A DNA stretch of 64,000 nucleotides, from the IMG/VR virus record IMGVR_UViG_3300002138_000037, positions 1-64,000 of that record, one strand, 5' to 3'. Positions 42,688 to 50,305 of this stretch are shown in pieces (the stretch's first letter is position 1; the number at the start of each line of letters is the position of its first letter). The translations under genes and the position numbers were made by a program. This DNA is from a virus. The notes below the pieces were generated by a model, which was given only the letters and a program-made list of their open reading frames with translations, was not told the DNA's origin and ran no database searches.

Positions 42688-43560
42688 TGTGATTTTACAA
42701 CAACTGGCCATACCTTATTGGAAACCGATACGTTGAAATGGATTAAAGAAAATAGAATTAAAGACCCAATAGAAAAACGATTTGCAAACCAAAGTCTATG
42801 GATTTGGGAATATCCAGATTATACGAAGAATTATTTGATTTGCGCCGACGTTGCTCGTGGTGATGGTGATGATTATTCCGCATTTCACGTTCTTGAAATG
42901 GAATCATTGACACAGGTTGCGGAATTTAAAGGTGCGGTAGATACCAAGACTTATGGAAATCTACTCGTCAGTATGGCAGTCGAGTATAATAAAGCAATAT
43001 TGGTCGTGGAAAATAACAACATCGGATGGGCAACTCTACAACAGGTTATTGATTCACAGTATCCAAATACATTTTATAGTAGTGCCGATTTACACTACGT
43101 CGATTTGGAAAAACAATTAACTAACAAACATCATCGAATTGAGAGAAACATGGTTCCGGGTTTCACCACAACCACCAAAACCAGACCACTTATAATTTCG
43201 AAATTGGAAGATTATTTCAGAGAACGTAGTGTTATTACAAACTCGATTCGATTATATGAAGAATTATCCGTCTTCATCTGGAATAATGGAAAAGCACAAG
43301 CAATGACTGGATATAATGACGATTTAGTTACTTCATTGGGTATGGGATTATGGGTAAGAGATACAGCACTTAGACTCAAATCTGAATCCGGGGAGTATGT
43401 TAAATCATTAATCGGAGGTATTAGTAAAACAGGTGATACCGAGGTTATTTATACATCCCAAACAAAGAAATCTCATGATTATTGGAGCATGCCTTCATCA
43501 GCCGGTAGTTCATTAACAAATCCAAATAGAGAAAGAGAAGATCTAAAGTGGTTGTTATAA
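42358..43560 (+). CDS. terL: Terminase large subunit, C-terminal fragment beginning with a split-intein C-half
   Basis: From the ATG at 42358 the first 110 residues are intein: YEIQTPSGFQHFEG, block B-like TLSDGTVLKCSLTHPF, block F LYDIVEVTGGNIFYVDGI and block G VSHN. Cys +1 follows, then the terminase nuclease domain with ADVARGDGDDYSAF, VVENNNIGW and NDDLVTSLGMGLW. This RNase H-like nuclease cuts concatemeric DNA at headful packaging. The TTG at 42343 is a less likely start. Without trans-splicing neither fragment would be a complete packaging motor. Confidence 0.9.
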   Translation: MIKNNKYEIQTPSGFQHFEGIRKLEKSEHVKLTLSDGTVLKCSLTHPFISNGKEIKCSELSIGTILDSRQLNKYTTVKCIEKINDSILLYDIVEVTGGNIFYVDGIVSHNCDFTTTGHTLLETDTLKWIKENRIKDPIEKRFANQSLWIWEYPDYTKNYLICADVARGDGDDYSAFHVLEMESLTQVAEFKGAVDTKTYGNLLVSMAVEYNKAILVVENNNIGWATLQQVIDSQYPNTFYSSADLHYVDLEKQLTNKHHRIERNMVPGFTTTTKTRPLIISKLEDYFRERSVITNSIRLYEELSVFIWNNGKAQAMTGYNDDLVTSLGMGLWVRDTALRLKSESGEYVKSLIGGISKTGDTEVIYTSQTKKSHDYWSMPSSAGSSLTNPNREREDLKWLL

Positions 43561-43571
43561 TACACAATCAC

Positions 43572-43579
43572 TATATATA
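43572..43579 (+). promoter_or_regulatory. Variant late promoter box
   Basis: TATATATA, 11 bases before the ATG of the portal gene at 43591. Confidence 0.45.
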
Positions 43580-43590
43580 TCATATATTTT

Positions 43591-45585
43591 ATGGCGAATA
43601 ACAACAACGATAAACCAATAGATTTAAAATCAAAAAGTCTTTATGCGAGATTGAAAAGACTTTTTTCCACAGATGTCATAGTCCGTAATGTCGGTGGTAA
43701 AATGTTGAAGATAAAAGATACCGACCACGTTCAGTATGCGACGGATAGAAATACATTGCGTGATAGATTTAATCGAGTAAGAACATCTGGTTACGGTCAG
43801 TATAGTAGAGATTTCACTCTTGCATATCAAGCTTCTCGAATCGAATTATTCCGAGATTATGATACAATGGATATGGATCCAATCATTGCATCTGCGTTGG
43901 ATATTTACGCGGATGAATGTCTCACACAAAATGAAATGGGATTTATTCTGAATATAAAGGCCGACGATAATAATATTAAGAAGATTCTCGAAAATCTTTA
44001 CTATGACATTTTGAATATCGAATTCAATCTATGGAGTTGGACACGTAATATGTGTAAATACGGCGACTTCTACTTGAAAATGTATATCTCCCCGGAATAT
44101 GGTGTTTATTTGGTCGAACCACTATCGGCTTATAATGTTAGTCGAGTTGAAAATAGTGATCCAATGAATAAAAACTACGTGAAGTATCAAGTTAGTTTTG
44201 AATCGGGTGTCATGGAAGAATTGGAAAATTATCAAGTTGCACATTTTAGATTGATAAGTGATAGTAATTTCCTTCCTTATGGTAAATCAATGATTGAAGG
44301 TGGCCGTCGTGTTTGGAAACAGTTGAGTCTGATGGAAGATGCTATGTTAATTCATCGTATCATGCGTGCACCGGATAAACGGGTATTTAAAATTGATATC
44401 GGAAATATACCTCCATCCGAAATTGATAATTTTATGGAACGAACCATTAGTAAGTTGAAGAAAGTTCCATATATTGATGAACAGACGGGTGATTATAACC
44501 TTCGATTTAATATGCAGAACATGGTGGAGGATTTCTATCTACCGGTTCGTGGTAGTGATAGTGGAACAGATATTCAACCGTTATCCGGTATGGAATTTAC
44601 GGGTATTGATGACATCGAATATTTGAGAAACAAAATGATGGCTGCGTTGAAAATTCCGAAAGCCTTCTTGGGATATGAAGAAGATTTGAGTGGTAAAGCA
44701 ACATTGGCTGCGGAAGACATTCGTTTTGCAAGAACTATCGCACGTATTCAAAAAATTCTTGTCAGTGAATTAACAAAAATTGGTATCGTTCATTTATATT
44801 CACAGGGATATACCGATGAGAATTTGGTAGATTTTAGACTAGAATTGACCAATCCATCAACTATCTTCGAGAAAGAAAAAGTGGATATTTGGGGTGCTAA
44901 AGTTGGTGTTGCTAAGGATATGATGGAAAATAAACTCTTCTCTAAGAAGTGGATATATGCACATGTATTTAATATGTCCGATGAAGATGTATTGGATACC
45001 AAGAGTGAAGTGGTTGAAGATGCTAAACAAAATTGGAGATTTGCACAAATTGAAGAGGAAGGTAATGATCCAGCAGTTTCGATGCAAAAAGTTGATGGAG
45101 GTGGTAACTTGGAACCTCTTGGAGGCGGCGGTGGTGGGGCTGGATACACTCCTACCGATAAAGATGGGGAGGAAGACACTGGTGAACCGGGACCAGAGGG
45201 TGAAGGTGAACCGGGGGGGGAACCTGGCGATGAGGCAGGAGCTAATACCGGTAAAGTCAAACCAGAACCAGGCGCTAAGGATTTAGGGGGAACGCCGTTG
45301 GCTGAAAAAACTTATGTTAGACCGTCGCAAAAGGGTAAGAAAAATGCTCGTGATTATCCTTTCGGAGAAGATCCACTTGGTCGGTTGGAAAATAGAGCCG
45401 ATTATCGAAAAAATCCAATTCGTCATAAATTCAAAAATAACTCACCATTGGGATTTGAGTCGATTAATTTGAGTAGTTTATCATCTCATTTAAACCGGAA
45501 CGTTAAGACGGAATTGATAACGGAAAGTGGAAACACCAAGTCAATGTTAGATGAAACTAACATCATTTCCGACGATAAGAATTAA
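43591..45585 (+). CDS. 20: Portal vertex protein gp20
   Basis: The 664-residue protein forms the dodecameric portal through which DNA is packaged. Recognisable gp20-type segments include YDTMDMDPIIASALDIYADE, YGDFYLKMYISPEYGVYLVE, MIEGGRRVWKQLSLMEDAM and MMAALKIPKAFLGYEEDLSG. It is longer than T4 gp20 (524 residues), mainly through a Gly/Glu/Pro-rich low-complexity stretch near residues 500-560. A C-terminal tail of about 90 residues follows. It lies 30 bases after the terminase and starts the head gene order 20-21-22-23. Confidence 0.9.
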   Translation: MANNNNDKPIDLKSKSLYARLKRLFSTDVIVRNVGGKMLKIKDTDHVQYATDRNTLRDRFNRVRTSGYGQYSRDFTLAYQASRIELFRDYDTMDMDPIIASALDIYADECLTQNEMGFILNIKADDNNIKKILENLYYDILNIEFNLWSWTRNMCKYGDFYLKMYISPEYGVYLVEPLSAYNVSRVENSDPMNKNYVKYQVSFESGVMEELENYQVAHFRLISDSNFLPYGKSMIEGGRRVWKQLSLMEDAMLIHRIMRAPDKRVFKIDIGNIPPSEIDNFMERTISKLKKVPYIDEQTGDYNLRFNMQNMVEDFYLPVRGSDSGTDIQPLSGMEFTGIDDIEYLRNKMMAALKIPKAFLGYEEDLSGKATLAAEDIRFARTIARIQKILVSELTKIGIVHLYSQGYTDENLVDFRLELTNPSTIFEKEKVDIWGAKVGVAKDMMENKLFSKKWIYAHVFNMSDEDVLDTKSEVVEDAKQNWRFAQIEEEGNDPAVSMQKVDGGGNLEPLGGGGGGAGYTPTDKDGEEDTGEPGPEGEGEPGGEPGDEAGANTGKVKPEPGAKDLGGTPLAEKTYVRPSQKGKKNARDYPFGEDPLGRLENRADYRKNPIRHKFKNNSPLGFESINLSSLSSHLNRNVKTELITESGNTKSMLDETNIISDDKN

Positions 45586-45624
45586 ATATATTACAAAATA
45601 TAGAATTTTAACAAAAAAACACAA

Positions 45625-45632
45625 TATTTATA
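45625..45632 (+). promoter_or_regulatory. Late promoter box
   Basis: TATTTATA, 20 bases before the ATG at 45653. An AAGG just downstream may serve as a ribosome-binding site, making this one of the late units with a leader. Confidence 0.55.
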
Positions 45633-45652
45633 AATTAAGGTAAATTAGATAT

Positions 45653-46519
45653 ATGCATAAGTCTAAACATTCGAAATTCAAAAATACGGGAATATTATTT
45701 GAATTATTAGCGAGACAAGTGACCGCCGACATTTTGGCGGGTAAAAACGAGTCGAAAGCTAAAGATATTCTATTCAAGTATTTTAAAGAAAGCAAACAGC
45801 TTGGGAAGGAGTGGCAGTTATACAACTTCCTCGTCAATGAACAGTTTCTTACTGAGTCTAAAGCGGAACAATCACTTTCGGTGGTGTTAAAAACGAGGGA
45901 ATCCCTTAATACCAAACAACTCAATCAGGAAAAATACGATTTAATCAAGGAAATTAAGGAAACATATCCCATCGACGCATTTCTAAAATCGAGTATTAAA
46001 AATTATAAAGTTCACGCATCTATCTACAAAGTATTTGAAAATCACATCGAATCAAACAGTTTTAGAATTGAAGATGTAGTTAAAGCCAAATCCTTCTTAT
46101 TGGAAAATTTAGTTGTCAATAAGAAGGATAATCAGGTTAAAGACGATGAATTGTTGGAGTATTACAGAAAGGAAAGTGAAGAAGTTCGTTTATTGGCATA
46201 TAAATTCTTGGTTGAAAAACTCAACAGTAAATACAACTCCTTAGATTCAAGTCAGAAGAGAATGTTGAAGGAATATATCAACGGAGTGTCTAACACAACA
46301 CATATTTCTACATTTATTGCGGAAGAAAAGAGTAAAATTCAAAAAGAATTGGAAGATTTATCTCCAAATATTGATTCACAAATTATCCGCATCAAAATTA
46401 ACGAAGTAAATAATCAGTTAAATAAGATAAATTTGAGTAAGGGTGTTAAAGATAATCACGTCATGTTGTTGTTACTCTCATATGAATTGATTAAAGAAAT
46501 CAAAGCCGGATTGAAATAA
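45653..46519 (+). CDS. Hypothetical helical protein of the head cluster
   Basis: The 288-residue protein is almost entirely helical and highly charged, starting MHKSKHSKFKNTGILFELLA, with a QVTADILAGK segment and long Lys/Glu/Leu-rich helices. Proteins with the KNTGI(L/V)FE(L/M)L..Q start lie downstream of the portal in other large marine phages. I know of no function. The position fits a core or scaffolding-associated protein comparable to T4 gp67/gp68, without sequence proof. Confidence 0.6.
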   Translation: MHKSKHSKFKNTGILFELLARQVTADILAGKNESKAKDILFKYFKESKQLGKEWQLYNFLVNEQFLTESKAEQSLSVVLKTRESLNTKQLNQEKYDLIKEIKETYPIDAFLKSSIKNYKVHASIYKVFENHIESNSFRIEDVVKAKSFLLENLVVNKKDNQVKDDELLEYYRKESEEVRLLAYKFLVEKLNSKYNSLDSSQKRMLKEYINGVSNTTHISTFIAEEKSKIQKELEDLSPNIDSQIIRIKINEVNNQLNKINLSKGVKDNHVMLLLLSYELIKEIKAGLK

Positions 46520-46520
46520 T

Positions 46521-47153
46521 ATGAAGGACATTAAATCAGCAATAAAAAAGATTGTTAGTGAAATCTTGAAAGAAATGACCTCCACTGGTTCAGTGGCTGG
46601 TTATCAGACACCATTTGCGTTTAGTCGTAAAGGTGCAGGTAAAAACGCGGCAACTAAAGGTAGTGAAAAGTTGGGTTATAAACCCGTAAAAGACATTGAT
46701 GAAACGGTCGAAGAGGAATATGAGAAATTAAATGAAGAAGCTTCATACGATGCGTCCAAAGATGTACAATCTTTAAAACAAGCAATGGCGTCAACCGAAT
46801 ATTCATTGGAACAAAAATTTCGTCAAAATTTAACACAGAAATTAGCGGGTAAAAATGTTCAGGCACAGGCTAGTAAAGGATATGGTCAAGCTGAAAAAAT
46901 GTATAATGTAAGAGTGGATGCAGTCACTTTGGAAGATTATTATGGTAAAGACGATTATAAGTTGATTTTACATGGGGCTGAATCTGGTCGTCAAGAAAAG
47001 GATAAACAATTTTTTGTAAATACAGCCATTCCATTAAAAATTATGTCGAATGCTACACAAGCTGGTGTATCGCAACCTGCTGTTCCAACAGCCGTAGCTC
47101 CAGTAGCGCCAGTAGCTCCTACAACCCCTCTTGAAAAACAAATTGCTAACTAA
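46521..47153 (+). CDS. Head-cluster protein with capsid-targeting-like N-terminus
   Basis: The 210-residue product begins MKDIKSAIKKIVSEILKEM, a Lys-rich amphipathic helix with an LKE-M end. It continues TSTGSVAGYQTPFAFSRKG, a block I recognise from T4-like head clusters. A mixed domain (YNVRVDAVTLEDYYGKDDYK) and an Ala/Pro/Val-rich tail follow. It sits one base after the previous gene and just before the protease, where T4 has gp67 and gp68. It may be a prohead core protein processed during maturation. Confidence 0.6.
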   Translation: MKDIKSAIKKIVSEILKEMTSTGSVAGYQTPFAFSRKGAGKNAATKGSEKLGYKPVKDIDETVEEEYEKLNEEASYDASKDVQSLKQAMASTEYSLEQKFRQNLTQKLAGKNVQAQASKGYGQAEKMYNVRVDAVTLEDYYGKDDYKLILHGAESGRQEKDKQFFVNTAIPLKIMSNATQAGVSQPAVPTAVAPVAPVAPTTPLEKQIAN

Positions 47154-47154
47154 T

Positions 47155-47763
47155 ATGAAAGAATTATTGATAGAATGTATTCCATTCGAGTTTAAACAAA
47201 CATTAAACGAGTCAGCGGCTGATGGTAAAATGTGTGTTAGTGGTATTTTACAACGTGCGGAGTCAAAAAATCAAAATGGTCGAGTGTATCCTTTTGAAAT
47301 ATTACAACGTGAAGTTGAAAAGTATAATCAAAATTTTGTTCAACAAAAACGTGCAATGGGTGAATTAGACCATCCAGACAGTGAAGTTGTGAATTTAAAA
47401 AACGTTAGTCATAACATACTCAGAACATGGTGGAATGGTAAAGAATTGATGGGTGAAGTGGAAATTTTGACTACTCCAAGCGGTAATATTTTGAAAGAAT
47501 TGTTGAAATGTGGAATCACCTTGGGAATTTCTAGTCGTGGTGCTGGAACGGTGAAGAAGGTTAATGAAAGCACCGTAGAAGTGAACGACGATTTTAGTTT
47601 AATTGCGTTTGATTTTGTTAGCAATCCTAGCACCATTGGGGCATTTATGTTTCAAAAGGCTCCAATGAATGAGTCGGTAACGAGGAATGTAATTAATCCA
47701 ATTGATAATAAGTGGACCAAAGTGGATGATATTATTCGAGACATTTTATCGGAAATTAAATAA
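47155..47763 (+). CDS. 21: Prohead maturation protease gp21
   Basis: The 202-residue product starts at the ATG at 47155, one base after the preceding stop; an upstream in-frame TTG would overlap that gene. It matches the phage prohead serine protease fold. GRVYPFEILQREVEKY is near residue 41, the catalytic His in GELDHPDSE near 73, and the Ser in GISSRGAG near 126. The FDFVSNPS motif follows. It cleaves scaffold, capsid and internal proteins after (L/I)xE-type sites and then itself. Its own N-terminus has LNE-S near residue 21, a possible autocleavage site. Confidence 0.85.
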   Translation: MKELLIECIPFEFKQTLNESAADGKMCVSGILQRAESKNQNGRVYPFEILQREVEKYNQNFVQQKRAMGELDHPDSEVVNLKNVSHNILRTWWNGKELMGEVEILTTPSGNILKELLKCGITLGISSRGAGTVKKVNESTVEVNDDFSLIAFDFVSNPSTIGAFMFQKAPMNESVTRNVINPIDNKWTKVDDIIRDILSEIK

Positions 47764-47768
47764 CAATC

Positions 47769-48287
47769 ATGATAAATGACAATAGTGGTAAACAAATATT
47801 GAAGGGGTTGATACGGGAATTTCTTTCCGAGGAAGCCGAAAATCCCGTTGTTAAGAATGTTAAGGCGCAGGATAACTTTGATGATTTTGTAAACAAACCA
47901 GAAAATGTTGGTCAACCTTTCACGCGAGATGAAATAGACATTTTACAAACATTGGATATTAAACCCGATGAATCTTCCGCAACTCAAATCAAGTATAGTG
48001 CGACGGAACAGACAAATGGTAATAATAAGCAAATGGTGGTAATAAAAAAATTACAACCTAAACCCGTTTTTGTAGCGTTATGTTGTCCAGATCGTAGACC
48101 GGTGAATTTGAGTGCTGACGATGTTGATGTGGCGTCGGCCGTAAGTCCTACACCCGCACCACAACCAGAGAAAGTTGAGAAGGATACTATAATAATCAAA
48201 ATAAGTAGACCTATCAATCCTAGAGGTGATGAACATGCGTTATTTAATTTTGTGAATTACATTGTAAAGGAATTGAATATCAAATGA
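47769..48287 (+). CDS. Head-cluster protein with capsid-targeting-like N-terminus
   Basis: The 172-residue protein has KQILKGLIREFLSEEAEN at residues about 9-26, a Lys/Arg amphipathic helix ending FLSE, like the T4 targeting peptide. The body is acidic and Pro-rich in the middle, with a C-terminal segment IIIKISRPINPRGDEHALF. Its stop overlaps the next start by four bases. It may be an internal or core head protein. No family recognised. Confidence 0.55.
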   Translation: MINDNSGKQILKGLIREFLSEEAENPVVKNVKAQDNFDDFVNKPENVGQPFTRDEIDILQTLDIKPDESSATQIKYSATEQTNGNNKQMVVIKKLQPKPVFVALCCPDRRPVNLSADDVDVASAVSPTPAPQPEKVEKDTIIIKISRPINPRGDEHALFNFVNYIVKELNIK

Positions 48288-48586
48288 ATAAGTTAACATT
48301 AAAAAGTGCTATTCAAACCGATTACATTCCACCCGATGATTGGTTAATCCATGAATGGGAGATGTTAAATGACCTTGGTTTTGAGGTTGATGATGCATAT
48401 TCCATGTCATTTGAACAGTTGGAGGACTTTCTCGGTAAAGAAAAAAAGGTTAAATTCAAAGTTTACCGTAAAAAAGATGGTTGGTATTTAGAACCAACCA
48501 TAAACAATCAAAAAACAAAAACGGAGATATTCCGATATCACACAAAGTTGATGCATCGGATTCACGACCTATTTGGAAAATTTTAA
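48284..48586 (+). CDS. Small hypothetical protein in the head cluster
   Basis: A 100-residue alpha/beta protein beginning MNKLTLKSAIQTDYIPPDDW, with many aromatic and charged residues (VKFKVYRKKDGWYLEPT) and a basic helical end. It overlaps the previous gene by four bases, so the two are co-translated. Function unknown. Confidence 0.6.
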   Translation: MNKLTLKSAIQTDYIPPDDWLIHEWEMLNDLGFEVDDAYSMSFEQLEDFLGKEKKVKFKVYRKKDGWYLEPTINNQKTKTEIFRYHTKLMHRIHDLFGKF

Positions 48587-48587
48587 C

Positions 48588-48595
48588 TATTTATA
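48588..48595 (+). promoter_or_regulatory. Late promoter box
   Basis: TATTTATA immediately after the preceding stop and five bases before the ATG at 48601. It rules against the longer in-frame start at 48481. Confidence 0.7.
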
Positions 48596-48600
48596 ATCGT

Positions 48601-49083
48601 ATGATACAATTGAAAAAACTTTTGGAAGGCATGAATATTGACGGAAATCCGGTCAAACCAACAGCACCAGTGGCTCCACAATCGTCACAAGGTAAAGAGG
48701 ATAAAACTCCTAAAATGTCAGTGGATGAAAAAAAGAAACTGGTAACAATGGTTGCTCGTTACAATGAATATGGTAAATCTGTATATCGTGAAACGAAAAT
48801 TACCGAAGTTGCTAAAAATTTACAAGAAATTGCCGATTTGTCTGAAGCATATGCTATCAACGAATGTGGTGATTGGTTTGAAGAAAACACTGTAAAGAGA
48901 CATTATCAAGAAATAAAAAAATACTCAGAACAATTTGGTAAATTAGCTAAAGAAGTTCAAATTCGAGAACAACAATTAGAGGCTTTATATGAGGATATTG
49001 GTAAAAAACTCGAAATGTATTTTGATATTGATGATCCACAAAATAATCAACAATCTGGCCAACCTCAATCGCCAACTAAATAA
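48601..49083 (+). CDS. Hypothetical helical head-cluster protein
   Basis: The 160-residue product begins MIQLKKLLEGMNIDGNPVKP, again a short amphipathic start with an LLE-G motif. A Pro/Ala linker and a helical charged body follow (IREQQLEALYEDIGKKLEMY). The C-terminus is Gln/Pro-rich. Position between the protease and scaffold genes suggests a prohead core or internal protein. No family recognised. Confidence 0.6.
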   Translation: MIQLKKLLEGMNIDGNPVKPTAPVAPQSSQGKEDKTPKMSVDEKKKLVTMVARYNEYGKSVYRETKITEVAKNLQEIADLSEAYAINECGDWFEENTVKRHYQEIKKYSEQFGKLAKEVQIREQQLEALYEDIGKKLEMYFDIDDPQNNQQSGQPQSPTK

Positions 49084-49110
49084 AATTTAACGTTTTTGTA
49101 TTTTTAATTA

Positions 49111-49118
49111 TATTTATA
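49111..49118 (+). promoter_or_regulatory. Late promoter box of the scaffold gene
   Basis: TATTTATA, about 96 bases upstream of the ATG at 49215, so the scaffold transcript would have a long AT-rich leader. Confidence 0.55.
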
Positions 49119-49214
49119 CAACGAATACAATATTATTCATATATTGTTCCGAATTTTACACACTTCATTGAAGTTCTATAATAACTTCACAAAAATAACC
49201 AAAAGTTAAAACAT

Positions 49215-50264
49215 ATGAGTTCAGAATTATTTAAAGAAGCTATCGCTGATGCAAAAGCAGTTCGTGCAAGCGCACTCGCAAATGCTAAAGCGTCCCTCGA
49301 AGAAGCTTTCGCTCCAAGAATGGCCCGTTTGATGGCTGAAAAATTAAAAGAAGAGTTGGGTGAAGAAGAAGGAACTGATGAAGAAGAAGGAACTGAGATT
49401 CCTCTCGCGCCTGATCCTGTCGCTGCCGAAGGTGAAGAAATCACCTCAGAAGACATTGATGCAATTTTGGCAGAGTTGAATAAAGATATTAACGAAGAAG
49501 ACGTTCCACCAGCATCTGATGCTCCGGTTGATGCTTCCGTTCCAGCTCCTGCTGCTCCAGTTCCACCAGTCCCAGGCGCACCAATTGACCCAGCTACCGT
49601 TCAAACAGTTGCTGCTCCAGTTATGGTTGTCGCACCGGATCAATTACCAGGCGCACAAGGTGCTCCAGTTCCTCCACCATCTGCTCCTCCAACGGATGTC
49701 CCACCACCAGTTGATGCAGACCTCAACTTGGAAGCAATGATTGCTAGTTTGAATGAAGAAGAGGAAGAAAAGAAAGACGATGACGATGAAGAAATCGACT
49801 TAAACGAATTACTCTCAAGTTTGTCTGAAAATTCCGATGAGAAGGAAGAAAAAGACGAAGAAAAAGAAAAAGAACTTGAAGAAACCAAAAAACAATTTGC
49901 CGAGGCTTGCGAGACTATTGAATTCTTACGCAGCCAACTCAACGAAGTGAACCTATTGAATGCAAAACTGCTTTATACGAACAAATTGTTCAAAGCACAC
50001 GCATTTGATAACTCACAAAAAATGAAGATTATTGAAGCGTTCGACTTAACTAAGTCCGTTCGTGAAGTTAAATTGACCTACAATAATTTGTCAGAAGCAT
50101 TTAATCTTAGCAAAGTGAAGAAGGCCCCAAGCCAAAAGACCACGATTGCTGAAGGCTTCGCATCACAATCAACTGGAACAACCAAGCCTGCCGAGAAAAT
50201 CGTCAGTGCTCCGATTAACGAAACGGTTTCAAGATTCCAAAAACTCGCTGGTATCAAGAAGTAA
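49215..50264 (+). CDS. 22: Prohead core scaffolding protein, gp22-like
   Basis: The 349-residue protein has an Ala/Lys-rich helical start (MSSELFKEAIADAKAVRASA), a long acidic and Pro/Ala/Val-rich middle, and an acidic run of Glu/Asp. The C-terminal helical part (residues about 225-349) contains LLNAKLLYTNKLFKAHAF and ends ETVSRFQKLAGIKK. This C-terminal layout is that of T4-type gp22 scaffolds, which build the prohead core and are then degraded by gp21. It lies between protease and capsid genes as in T4. Confidence 0.8.
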   Translation: MSSELFKEAIADAKAVRASALANAKASLEEAFAPRMARLMAEKLKEELGEEEGTDEEEGTEIPLAPDPVAAEGEEITSEDIDAILAELNKDINEEDVPPASDAPVDASVPAPAAPVPPVPGAPIDPATVQTVAAPVMVVAPDQLPGAQGAPVPPPSAPPTDVPPPVDADLNLEAMIASLNEEEEEKKDDDDEEIDLNELLSSLSENSDEKEEKDEEKEKELEETKKQFAEACETIEFLRSQLNEVNLLNAKLLYTNKLFKAHAFDNSQKMKIIEAFDLTKSVREVKLTYNNLSEAFNLSKVKKAPSQKTTIAEGFASQSTGTTKPAEKIVSAPINETVSRFQKLAGIKK

Positions 50265-50305
50265 ATTTAAAAAGCGTAAATGTTAGTTTAACAAATACAA
50301 ATACT

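Noticed and set aside
44790-45260. Minus-strand open frame of 156 codons rich in Pro and Ser
   Set aside because: It is the antisense shadow of the Gly/Glu/Pro-rich portal C-terminus. Composition alone keeps it open.
48481-48600. Upstream extension of the 48601 gene
   Set aside because: The extra 40 codons overlap the preceding gene in another frame, while a late box lies five bases before the ATG at 48601.
49640-49942. Minus-strand Ser-rich open frame
   Set aside because: It is the antisense of the acidic Glu/Asp-rich scaffold segment, with no promoter or start context.
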